Positions 23,099 to 33,530 of a DNA stretch of 64,000 bases are shown here, in pieces. A program made the translations under genes and the position numbers. Each line of letters starts with the position of its first letter. Position 1 is the stretch's first letter. The notes under the pieces were generated by a model. It searched no databases, was not told the DNA's origin, and saw only the letters and a program-made list of their open reading frames with translations. This stretch comes from Sinohyriopsis cumingii (Eukaryota > Mollusca > Bivalvia > Unionida > Unionidae), in contig CM068829.1 of the NCBI GenBank assembly GCA_028554795.2, positions 134,535,079 through 134,599,078 of the forward strand, written 5' to 3'.

Positions 23099-23530
23099 AC
23101 AAGTATACACCAGACAGAACGGAAAATGCTATCAATGAATTCTATAGAATAATGCTTGATAATAGGCATAATTAATATTTTAATACAACTAATGCTATCA
23201 TAGAGGTTAGATAATTTTGTAATTCGCACTCTACAGAGATTCGAACCCAGATCCGCAGGTAAACGGCACCTATCGTCTTGGCTGCACACACCAGCCCATA
23301 TTCCATCACGACTATGCACGCATCACCAAAATATGATGCGACTGAATCGGTGTTATATGCACTCGTGCGTAGCAGACACACTCGCATGATGACGCAATCA
23401 TTATTTTCATCGATCTACACAGTCATTCCATATTCCAATGAAAGAAATCAAGGTATCTAGGATTACTTATAGAGAATTATAAATATACACCAGATAGAAC
23501 GGATGGAATATAGGCTGGTGCGTGCAAGCA
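23096..23530. repeat. Diverged direct and inverted repeat set with a tRNA-like B box
   Basis: The phrase AATTACAAGTATACACCAGA at about 23095 recurs slightly changed at about 23476. The segment CACACCAGCCCATATTCCAT at about 23284 recurs inverted at about 23504-23521. On the minus strand at about 23250-23236 there is GGGTTCGAATC, which fits an RNA polymerase III B box. Together this suggests a diverged SINE or small composite transposon. The A box and end points are not clear. Confidence 0.35.
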
Positions 23531-25408
23531 ATAATAAGTATAATCCAACAGTCAGGGAATGGAGGGTCAGATTATACAATAAGCAGACGGTAAGCGACTG
23601 GATGGTAGATGTTTTGAAGTTCGCTATGAAAAACAAATACAAAGGCAAGCTACATGGGCATTGGGTTATAATAGTTTCCAGTCTGTGTCAGCTTCCAAAT
23701 GGCTGAATTATATAATGAAATACAATAGAACTGAATTTTATATGCGTTAGTTTCTCATAATATAAGCTTTTGCTTTTATTTTAGGGTTAGAGTTACAGTG
23801 TGGTCATGTATATTACTAGGTGCAAGTATATATTAATTTACATATGAGAAAATAAATATTTCTAAGGTAGTATGAAAAACTGTGCACTGTGTACGTGATT
23901 TTAGTGAACGAAAAACACTAGTATTGTTACTAAATGAATGTATAGTGAATCATCATTGGATTCATTATGAAAAAACTAAAATAAATTGAAATAAAAAAAA
24001 GCCTGCTACTATGGCGATTGGCTATAACTGTTTTTAGTTTGTACAGTTTCAATGCGACTTACGTACCAGGATATTTCTAACATTAAAATAAACAACAGCT
24101 GAGTACTCCTAACATTAAGTGTTGACATAATGTAAACTTTTCAATACTGACTGCTCTGGGGTGTTTTCGTGCTACTAGGCAGCATATTACTTGTATATCC
24201 GTATGTATCTTATATGCTAGCTATATAATATATAGATACAAATCAACATTGACCCATGAAATACAGTCAAATAATTACAATTATTATGATTTAACTGAGA
24301 TTTATCAATGTGATTGGATATACATGAATAAGCCATACTGATCGGGAATTTTTAACACATGGGTAAAATTTTAGAGGCTTAATAGGTTCCAGTCAGCGTG
24401 CGGTACACTTTCCGTCAAACTTTGTCTATGTCAACAAAAACGCCCCTACCATCCCCATGATATTAGATCAAAATACGTAATCTCAGATAAAATCTCCAAT
24501 CACAAGTTCAAGCAATGTAATTGTTCAATCATTTCTCAACTCAAGCACTCACATATGTAGGGAAACAAAGCATACGACTTGCATTACGAACTGTATTTCG
24601 GCCATAAATTATTGGAGTTTTGCTTTGACATTGTTTCAACAGCTTTTATTGGAGATTCTGGTCATGTGACATACGTGCAGAACTTTACTAAGAAAAGACA
24701 ATTTTCTGGCTCAAAGAGCGAATGGGGAGAAAGCAAGTACAACGAATACAAAAGCTACAAGCACCAGATATGATCTTAATGTTGAAAGAGCAATGTCCTC
24801 TTAGGGAAATAGAAACAAGTGAGTGGCAAAAGGTCCTCATATCTCCCGCTCTAACAGTCTACCCAATGTTAACTACCATCTGAAAAGTCAACGACCCATG
24901 GGTGGCAAACTGGGCCTAGGATTTTGCGCGCCATGTCAAGAAGCTAATTAGTGAAAGCTACTTTCTATAAAAATCAAACGTTTTGTAGACGGAGCCAACT
25001 GATTGGACAAAAAAGAAGTAAAATTTGAATTACAAGGATTAAATACTAATGGTTGAGAATTTACCGACGTGTCCTTTGTCCTTAATGATTCACAGAGTTA
25101 ACATACAGTTCCTAACATCTTGTTTGCGAGTAATTATGTATAAGGTACAATTCGATATATACCCAACAATGAACATTTAAATCTATATTAACAAAATGTC
25201 GCAATTACAGTACCTCTTGCCCGTCGATAAACAAAGGTAGTATGAAGCTTCTGTATGTGGATGTTCCGTGCATGAGAGCTATTGCTATATCTGTGTGTGC
25301 TATATTCAGTCTCACTACTGCTCGGCTCAGTAATGATGCTCGTTTCCATTACGGAGAGCCACTAGGTGGCCTTGTACAAAATGTGCAAAGAGATAAATAA
25401 TATCAATA
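23531..25408. other. No gene recognised
   Basis: AT-rich sequence without a supported gene. The 64-codon frame at 24579-24773 has no recognisable family and no splice context that supports it. Confidence 0.45.
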
Positions 25409-25429
25409 ATAATGATAATAATAATAATA

Positions 25430-25464
<35 letters not shown>
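25409..25464. repeat. (AAT)n/(ATT)n microsatellite, palindromic
   Basis: An AAT run changes to an ATT run at about 25429, so the tract can fold on itself. Confidence 0.85.
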
Positions 25465-25469
<5 letters not shown>

Positions 25470-25899
25470 TTTATATTTTCATTTAATATTTACAAGGCAG
25501 AGGGACTGGAAAGTGTCATCAAATTCAAGCAGAGAGGCACAGAGGATAACAACACGTTTCAGAATTCGTTAAATAGGCATAGCACAAGGCCAGTATACTA
25601 CCTGATCAACTGTTAAAAGACGCTACGCCTCCAGTGATGTTTTCAATACATTCGCTAAAACAAATCAGGTGTTTGATTATTAGGTGATGAAACCTGGCAA
25701 TTGTCAAGCTATATTCATTAAGACACGAACGGCACTATGCGGTATATTTACTAATATGTAAAGCATAAGAAATATTTAATTCCAAATTAAACAACGTGGT
25801 AGGTGGCATGCCAGTGCCTCCTATAAATACATTATACCTTGGATACTCATTAATTTTGCCATGTTTATGAAATGTTCCACGCAAGTAATTGTTTTAAGC

Positions 25900-26040
25900 A
25901 AGTCAGTTTTTATAAATAGTTCTCATTCTGAAATTAGTCTAATTTATTCGTCAACAGCACAAGATGGGGATGTGTACATTATTAAACTATATTGTATGTA
26001 TGGCTAGTACATCTGATTGTGCGAATAATAAGACGTTAAT
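25900..26040. repeat. Segment duplicated at 30.17-30.31 kb
   Basis: GATGTGTACATTATTAAACT and the following TGTATGTATGGCTAGTA here match GATGTACATTATTAAACTAA and TGTATGTATGACTAGTA at about 30260-30305. The flanking TCATTTATTC-type phrase is also shared. The copies are in the same orientation, about 4.3 kb apart. This may be a dispersed repeat or the trace of a local tandem duplication that also affected the coiled-coil gene. Confidence 0.5.
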
Positions 26041-26479
26041 AAGTATACGTAAGGATATACGTTTGATACCTCCAGAATCTAGCCATAACACAATATAAAC
26101 ATTCGTCATTTCTATGTATTTCATGTACAGAAAGGACAATAACTCTTACCCATTACTTCCCTTGGCAACATCAGGTGTCAGGTGTTTCTAAACTGAATGT
26201 ATACCAGACTAGACGCACTCATAGCTGGGTGCTTTGGAGGGTTTAAGTAGTGTGATCGGGTAAATATTCTCGGGAAAACAATTCACTTAAAAATTTGTTT
26301 TCTCCATCAAATACGTTCCTTGATTACATTGAAGTAAGGAGATTATACAAGAGGAGTAGAGAATGCTGAACATTCTACCTATACTTCGGGTATCACTCTA
26401 GGAAGAAAGATTGTTTTTTCTATGTAAACGATGACCAGCTCTCTTATTAAAGCAACCCATTATATGAGCACGTGATCCC

Positions 26480-28760
26480 GAAGGGATCGGTCATGTTTCA
26501 AAAATGATTATTGAACTTTTCTTACTGTCAACATTCACTGGCAAATCCAGTGAAGTTGTGAATCTTTGTTGCTTTATTTGGGTCCGGTGGTCATGTAGAC
26601 TGCAGCCACGGAACCCACTAGATTCACGGCTTGTCTCTGTGAAGATAAATCCCTGAGATAAAAATCGAGAATGTATATGATGCATGTCCACCTACATGCG
26701 CGGACATATTCTCACGAGGCCACATTCCTTGTTTGATACGTCAAAATACGCCGAGCAGATGAACCATTTAAGGCATGGGAGATAGAGTTCATTGAGCTTG
26801 ACATGATTTGTCTTATCGCGCGTGAGGTCATATACGAGATCTAGCAGATGAAATATAGCGTATCAAGACTCTCTGACTTTCCGTTAATTGTGACTGATTC
26901 TTTGCTACTAAACCTGGGGTTTATATCGATCATCGAACCATCCGATCTGAACTAAAAATAGTTCGGATCGACTGAAAAGGCATGCACGTTTCTCACCCAA
27001 CATGCCGAAAGTAAAACTATCGTATAGGAGATTAGCATGCTAACAGCTTATAATGTTTCTATATTGAGCCATAATCAAATTTAGGCCAGTTGCCCGTTTG
27101 GAAACATGATGGAAAATCATTACCTATTGACATCAAAATTTTCTAGTAGATGTGATAGGTCTTGTTCACGAGATATATATTCTGCCATGAATGATGAATG
27201 CGACAGAAGTGGTAACTGGTACCCAGGTTTCTCCTCGTTGAGTTAGTCGAAAACGACGGCTAGTAGAGGGTTGAGACATCAAAAGATGATATGCTAATGT
27301 CTCAGCTCTAATCCCCGAAAATACGTCCCTTTCACTCCAAAATATTCAGAGTGGAATTTATCCGTTGTTTTGTTTTAAACCGAAGAAACTGCCCAAACGG
27401 CAAGCATAGGTCAGAGGATTTAGTGCCCCGAATTGTCCGGTTGAATAGGCAAGTCAACAATTGCGATTCATCATATATAATCAAGACTGCCTTAAGGCAG
27501 AATCTGCCCTTCTAAAACTGAGAGGCGTTTTTAACAAGTTTCATATGGAGGTTGATCTGTAGGGTGGTTCTCCTCGTCCCCATATTCCGCCGACATTATT
27601 CGAAGTGCGACAACAAGTGGACCTCCACACGTATGTACTGGTGTGTATACTTCCGTTTGTGGTTTCTACAGAAGAATGCCTGTCTCGAGCTAACCGCGGT
27701 TGCCGCCACTCACACATTCATAATCTTATCTCGTTCACGATATTGACTTTTTCATAGAGCGGACTTAAAAAGGTGCCATAATCATGGATATACATTTAAA
27801 GGCAGCGCAGCGGGATAAAATCCACAGCCACATTGAATAACCAGATTACTTACAAGAACTATCGGCTGAATTATCCGTTCGTGTTTAACATTTCGGTTTA
27901 CTCAGACATGAGGGAGGCGTACCAGATTGAGACTAATCATAACTTCCACACCCATTTGAATAAATCACTGGCGTGCGTGAAGGAACTAATTATCTCAAAT
28001 CACGATAAAACCGAGATTAAAAACGGACACGAATCGCTTCTGCTCTTGAGAAGCAGAAACTTAACATTTTTAGAGGAGAGCGTCTATATACACCGCCGTG
28101 TACGTAGATGATGTGGACGCACAATGTCTGATTACGTAGTACATAATTTCGTAAAAACCTAGGAAGTGGTTTTTAGAATGAATAGAAGTACTCAAAGTTG
28201 GTTATCTTTTTCGCAGTAAGCAAACGGGAAAAAATGTTCACATCGTTATGTAAATTAGACTCAACATTAGGCATCTTTGAGTTCGGACGATGGCATACTA
28301 GTCTTTTCCGATTTAAGGATGCACGGATCTCGCCATCTGTATCTCGGAAGAATGAATTTGTTAATGGCACAACAGCTCACTAGTGATCCTTACGAGGCAA
28401 TAATATAAATTTGCAAGACAATGTTAACTGAAGGAAAGTAAAAGAGGCCTATACAGATAATTCGGTAACCCCTAGAGTATATAATTACGAAGTGTATGGA
28501 TGAAGTTACAGAAAATGTTAAAAGGATATTATTAATTAGGCACCAAACCTGCATATATTTAAATCAGACAACATCAATGTGAGAGGACGTAGTGGGGACG
28601 AGTGGGTTTGAAAATCGCCCAGGAGTGTGAGGGCGGCAAAGTGATCTTTCTAAAATGATCGAACGTTATCGATTAAAGAAAGAAACGTTGGAAATTAAAG
28701 ATGGAGTATATTTCCCTCCGAAGAGACGACTCTTTCACCTTTTTGTAAGGTAGAAACTTC
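26480..28760. pseudogene. CpG-rich degraded coding-like region, family unknown
   Basis: Composition changes here to more CpG, as in the polymerase relic at 6.3-9.4 kb. Several open stretches look protein-like: plus-strand 27833-28111 (92 codons, with NYRLNYPFVFNIS and IKNGHESLLLL), continued after a frame change by IYTAVYVDDV near 28087; plus-strand 28655-28740 with ETLEIKDGVYFPPKRR; and minus-strand 26691-26491. I recognise none of these families. The pattern fits a decayed mobile or virus-like element, perhaps another piece of the Polinton-like element, but no hallmark gene (polymerase, integrase, capsid) was seen, so this is inference. Confidence 0.35.
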
Positions 28761-29126
28761 TATAATACTTATATAAGGCCTCTTTCTATGCACAGAGTGT
28801 GCTACTTGCCACTAGTGGAAGCAATACATTAAGTATACAGTTGATTTTCCGCCAATCTCTGCATAAAGGGGAGACCACTCCATCTCACTGAAACCTAAGT
28901 GAGCCGATAACTTTTAGCTCTACAGCAAAATCTCTTTTAGTCTGAGAGCGCTGAATGTGCGAGATGTTATTATTTCTTTGAATGTATTATGATCAGGTAA
29001 CGTATTTAAAAAAGAAATATCTACTTATCTGTAATGAGATTTCTTTTTTATGTTTAAATCAGACTAAATCTGATGCACAATGCAGATAAATAGTGCTATA
29101 CTGCTACCAGTGAACCAGCTAGTTAC

Positions 29127-29204
29127 GTTATTGCGAGGAGATCGTGTTTTGTATGACGTTTATTATTACCGACTTTTATCTTTGCGTTTATGGTATAACT
29201 ACCA
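29127..29204 (-). CDS. Unidentified coiled-coil gene copy 1, exon b
   Basis: A 78-bp exon with acceptor TTTCTCTTAG and donor AAC|GTAACT. Its first base completes the codon left by the upstream exon, giving S-GSYTINAKIKVGNNKR and on to HDLLAI. It takes one base in and leaves two, the same phase as the other exons of this gene. A homologue with the same length and phase lies at 37221-37144. Function unknown. Confidence 0.45.
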
Positions 29205-29284
29205 CTAAGAGAAAAAAAATAATGAGGCTAAACACAATGCTAAGAATGAAAATGGCTGCATAATTGCAGCGTCACTGATTTTAC

Positions 29285-29362
29285 CTATGGGGCTGTTTAA
29301 CGGTTTTCTCTAAGACTGTAATCCTCCCTTTAATGTCTTCGTTCTTTTCCTCGCTCTTCATC
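29285..29362 (-). CDS. Unidentified coiled-coil gene copy 1, exon a
   Basis: A 78-bp exon with acceptor TTTTTCCTCAG and donor ATAG|GTAAAA. It encodes MKSEEKNEDIKGRITVLEKT and VKQPH, with a heptad-like pattern (I..RI..LE..V). It is homologous to the exon at 38588-38526, and the intron sequence on its acceptor side is also shared (a TAATGCGAAACGGCTTGTAG phrase corresponds to TAATACGAAACAACTAGTAG). The gene family could not be named; similar coiled-coil tails occur in several expanded molluscan immune families, but this is speculative. Confidence 0.5.
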
Positions 29363-30480
29363 CTGAGGAAAAATAAAATATTGTGTCGAATTTATAATGC
29401 GAAACGGCTTGTAGCATTTCAGTTGAGAAAACAACAAAACATAAATGAATCCTACTGTAATGAAAGAAAATGGTGTGTATATTTGTGCGTGTGTATGTGT
29501 GTGTGTGGTATGGTGTGGTGTGGTGTGGTGTGTCCGTCCACTTTCTTTGACAACCGCCATCATTGCTACTTCCACCACCACCCACATACACACCACAGGA
29601 GTCTGGAGAGCATGTTGCCACACATGAACCAATATATTTGTTCTGTTTCATGATTCAAATCATCCCGCTAGATAAAGAATATTATTTTGACACTTTATAG
29701 ATCTAAAGAAATAAATATTCTGATACGAAACACACGTACAAAAATATATTAGTTCTTCGTGACGTTTGGTTTACAGTTTTCAGTTTTTGTTTAGCTGCAC
29801 ATTAGTAGTCACAAAATGTGTTCTGTACTAGATAATACCAATATAGTTATACTCGTCACCATTAACTGTATTCATAATATTTCAAAATACAGAAACAAGT
29901 CATTTGTATAACAGAACATAGTCTAATGTGTAATGCTGACTTAGTTAATTGTTGGCTTTACGACTTCAATTGTTGTTTTCTTAAGACGTATGTTTTAATA
30001 CAATTTAATTAATCCAAAAATTATATTTCATCTAGTTCATTAATCGTTGGATATATTTATATATGCAACAATAAAACAACTACCCAAGTAGGATATTTAT
30101 ATATTTTTTCTCAAATCTCTATCCATAAATAGACATTGAATATTTGAATCTTTCAATTTAAAAGTGACCATGTTTATTCAAATGTTAGATGCATGTATCT
30201 CCTACAGTTTGGACGGAGTGCTCATTTTGAAATTGTCTCATTTATTCATCTTTAGGTCAAGAAAGGGATGTACATTATTAAACTAATATGTATGTATGAC
30301 TAGTAATAGCAACAGTAAACAGAAAGGGAATTTAAAAACCTTTAAGTTTCATGCTTTATTTACTTCTTTCTTCGTATCAGTTTGGAGTAATGACCAGAAT
30401 CAAACTTTGACTAACGCAGACAATATTAGTGGCAACAAATGTTCTTAACTTGATCCATCAACACAGCATAGTCATCATAC

Positions 30481-30513
30481 CTTCTGACTTCTTCTTCTCT
30501 TTTTGACAGCTGT
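30481..30513 (-). CDS. Unidentified coiled-coil gene copy 1, 33-bp microexon
   Basis: The microexon has acceptor TTAAATTTTAG and donor AGAAG|GTATGA and encodes QLSKREEEVR with the same one-base-in, two-bases-out phase as exons a and b. Splicing to exon a gives QLSKREEEVRRMKSEEKNED, a continuous charged coiled coil. If it is not spliced, the frame runs on 17 codons to a stop. Position, phase and composition fit, but no transcript evidence is available. Confidence 0.42.
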
Positions 30514-30809
30514 CTAAAATTTAAAACAAAAGTGGAAATCGAAATGTTTTCTTTTCTGGTGACATATATGTCATTTTAAATACATTACAACAAAATGCAA
30601 ATATTGTCCCAATAATTTTATATACACGTTTGTATCACAAAAAATAGTCACAACTTAAAAAGGGTATTTAGTGTTAATGTCAGCAGTGTATTTCATGAAA
30701 ATGTAATCTTCACAACTACCGTTTGAATCCAAATTTGATGAAACCTTATTGCCCTGAATAGTTCTGACTGTTTAGTATGTTCAAACACCAAAGTGTGTGC
30801 GACTTGGAT

Positions 30810-31096
30810 TTGTAAAGTGGCTTTTACAATTGTTCAGTCAGTGGCAATTTGTTGTATTATCTAACATTAGGGTATCAAGTCGCATACATGTAGCATATAT
30901 TCCCTCCCCGTCATTGTATTATGACACCAGCCGGACCGGTCCAAACACTAATCTCTTAATTCTGACGGTATTGCGAGGCAGTTGTTAATACCAGTTTGAT
31001 AAGTCTTAGGTATGAATTGGCCGGGGTTTCATCCCGCGACCTCACGACATCAGACGGACGAGGCGGACTCTCTGATATCCTCGCCACTGGAGCGTT
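30810..31096 (-). mobile_element. tRNA-derived SINE, diverged copy 1
   Basis: On the minus strand the head lies near 31096-31020 (CGGGATGAAACCCCGGCC in place of a good B box) and the body follows with the GGCAGTTGTTAATACC-type segment (seen on the plus strand) and tail near 30830. It aligns throughout with the copies at 37.6, 57.7 and 59.9 kb. It is the most decayed of the four, with a damaged head. Confidence 0.75.
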
Positions 31097-31681
31097 GCCA
31101 AAAATCTAAGAACAAAAGAAATGTGCATGAGTATGGTATATTTAAACAAGGAACGTCTGAAATCCTGATCTTCTCCAATCTGGAATTTTCTATAACGTAC
31201 CATTTGTGTTTTATACAGATTACTCTTATACATTCTGTGTTTGAAAACCTCTTCGAACCGGAACCTCGTTATTTTGGATACCGACTATATTATCGGAATC
31301 ATTCTTAGAAATTCATTCTAACCCTACCTCCAAAGACCGGATGTGTGGACCTGATCACACGCTATAAGAAGCGCCAAATTATGTTTAATCCTATAACTGA
31401 CAAATTGATGCACAATGTCTTGTGTTAATCTGGGTGTAACGGTTAACCAGTTCAGCTAGAGTAATTTGTCAAGTGAATGCATTTAATACAGGTGAAATAT
31501 AAATGATCTCAAAGCCTAAAGTTGTTGATGAAATGAAACCTTCACAATAGTCAATTCTCAATCCTAAGCAAGTGGGTATTTGCAACTTCCGGTCCGCCAT
31601 ATTAATGGTCAAGTGCTTAGGGATAACACGCGTCATATAATAATTATATACAATTATTGAGCTTATTCTGCTAGTTTAATC
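31097..31681. other. No gene recognised
   Basis: A stretch between the SINE and the transposase relic. No supported coding signal. Confidence 0.4.
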
Positions 31682-33530
31682 ATGGTAAATACATGCAGTG
31701 TTGTTGGCTGCCATAACGGACGAGGTCGTGATAAGAAATCATTTTATTCCATCCTGTCTGAGATACAAATCAAGGAAACAAGACGAGACAGTTGAGTGAT
31801 GTAAGCCAATCCCTCTGGTTAGATCGTCCCAATAAGTTCAATTTTTTTCACATCAAGCATTCCAAAATACGTTCGGCTCATTTTCAGTTTACAAAATTCT
31901 TTTCTGTCTTAATGTACATCAGTATAACAACGTTGCAATTGTGACAGTGTCGTATATGCATGTATATGTGCTGTTGTTGTGGTACATGTACATATAAAAT
32001 GAAAATACTATCACACGAAATACATTATTGTCATATTTTGGATGATTTTCACTTATTTTTCAAGATAGAAGATACAGGGGATTATTGAAGCAATTATATA
32101 AAAAGTTTGAATATATTGCATGCGTATTATCATTCAGCAGTACACGTTCTGTATTCCGTATTGAAATATATCCATGTTTGAACATATCCTATTTCTACGT
32201 CAGGAAAAATAAATGTAACGGAACTGCAGTTCTAAGCAATACATAGTAATATTTAACGTCATCGTTTTACGTATGCTACTTAATATGTTTTCATGTAAAT
32301 CTGCCGTAGTTTACGGTGAAAGAAACCCAGTCTGGGCACCCTTTAGTCATGTTGGATTCACAAATGATACACATACATGTACAGCTGATCAGCGAAACAT
32401 AATTGCACAGTCATCACCACTCCAAAAAAAAAAAAAAAGAAAAGAAAGAGGTCTATGATGCCGCACGTGCTTTGTTTAACGTTTCGTCAGAAGTTTAAGA
32501 GGAAAATGTTGATTTTGATGATCTTTCAGTTGTTCTTGAAAACGATTCTCAAGATAAGTGCAAGTTCTATTTAATGGGTAAACACTTTTGTAAATTCTAA
32601 TGAAAAAATTATATTCAAAAGAGACCTAATGAATGAACTAAACATGTTAACATTAGAGTACAGCCGAAATCTGCAACTGAATTAATTTAAACGTCCTTCA
32701 TTGGAAATTATACAAAGATGAAATATTATTACAAGTTTACCAACATCCGTAATCTTAAAGGTTGTGTGAAAATTAGAAGAAGGCAACATTAAGGACTCCT
32801 CAAAGTGTTCTTTGTCTAAATTTCATAAAGCTAATTTTTATGTTTATGAAGATGAGACTGAACGTTCCGGTACAGGATTTAGTATACAGATTCAATGTGT
32901 CTAAAACAACTGTTTCAAGAGCGTTGTTTTCCATTGATGAGTGTCCTTTATTCACGATTGCAATTCTTAATTTTCTGGCTAGACATGGAGCAGCTCCGAA
33001 AAACGATGGCTATGGTATTTAGGAACTCATTTGGCTCAAACGTTACTATAATTATATACTGTTTTGAGGTGTTCATTTAGCTCCCATCAAATCTCAATGC
33101 AAGAGCATCCGCCTGGTCCTCATGCAAACATCAAAACATAATAAAATACATAATTGGTACTACACATCAGGGAGTTTACATCATTCTGTCACATGCATGA
33201 GGAGGCTATACTATTGAAAATCCATTAAAAATGTTTTGGATTTTTTGTTAAATTAAACCCAAGTGATATAGTTTAAGCTGACCGTAAATTGAATATAAAA
33301 TAATGTGTTGGACTAAGACGTGCTGAGGCAAACCTTCCTGCATTTACTAGAGACAATAAACACATGTCTCCACATCTGGAGCTTGAGACATCTATAAAAT
33401 ATCGCATTTAAGAATTCATCATTTGCCCGTCGAGGAACTAGTACATAGATACACTTCCTATAGACTATGGCATACGTTCTGAAGATGACATTCCTGTTTT
33501 TGAAAACAATTACTACTGTCTGATTTGCAC
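31682..33530 (+). pseudogene. THAP plus DDE transposase relic (Harbinger/ISL2EU-like)
   Basis: DNA transposase on the plus strand. At 31682 an ATG starts MVNTCSVVGCHNGRGRDKKS, the N-terminal half of a THAP zinc-binding DNA-binding domain (first C-x4-C pair). Frame breaks follow. At about 32320 ERNPVWAPFSHVGF appears and at 32465-32560 a YDAARALFNV-type segment. The 32840 frame has LNVPVQDLVYRFNVSKTTVS, a helix-turn-helix typical of DDE_Tnp_4 transposases. A shifted frame then gives FWLDMEQLRKTM, VFRNSFGSNV and IIIYCFEVF, where the first catalytic Asp should precede CFE but is Tyr (about 33057). Beyond 33081 pieces such as PSNLNARA and, near 33310-33350, RRAEANLPAFTR remain. No terminal inverted repeats were located. 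It is inactive. Confidence 0.75.

Larger units (their letters stand above)
29205..30809. other. Introns and flank of coiled-coil gene copy 1
   Basis: Apart from the exons listed, there is a TG/GGTGT-rich simple stretch at about 29485-29533 (GTGTGTATGTGTGTGTGTGG) and AT-rich intron. Open frames across 29330-29650 on both strands are products of the simple sequence. Confidence 0.5.

Noticed and set aside
22916-23319. Open frames with Tyr-Ile and Ser-Leu repeats on the minus strand
   Set aside because: They are translations of the (AT)n-(AG)n microsatellite, not proteins.
29330-29653. Frames of 97-106 codons on both strands with Cys-Val and Thr-His runs
   Set aside because: Mainly the TG/GGTGT simple repeat; only the short exon at 29362-29285 is supported by splice sites and a paralogue.
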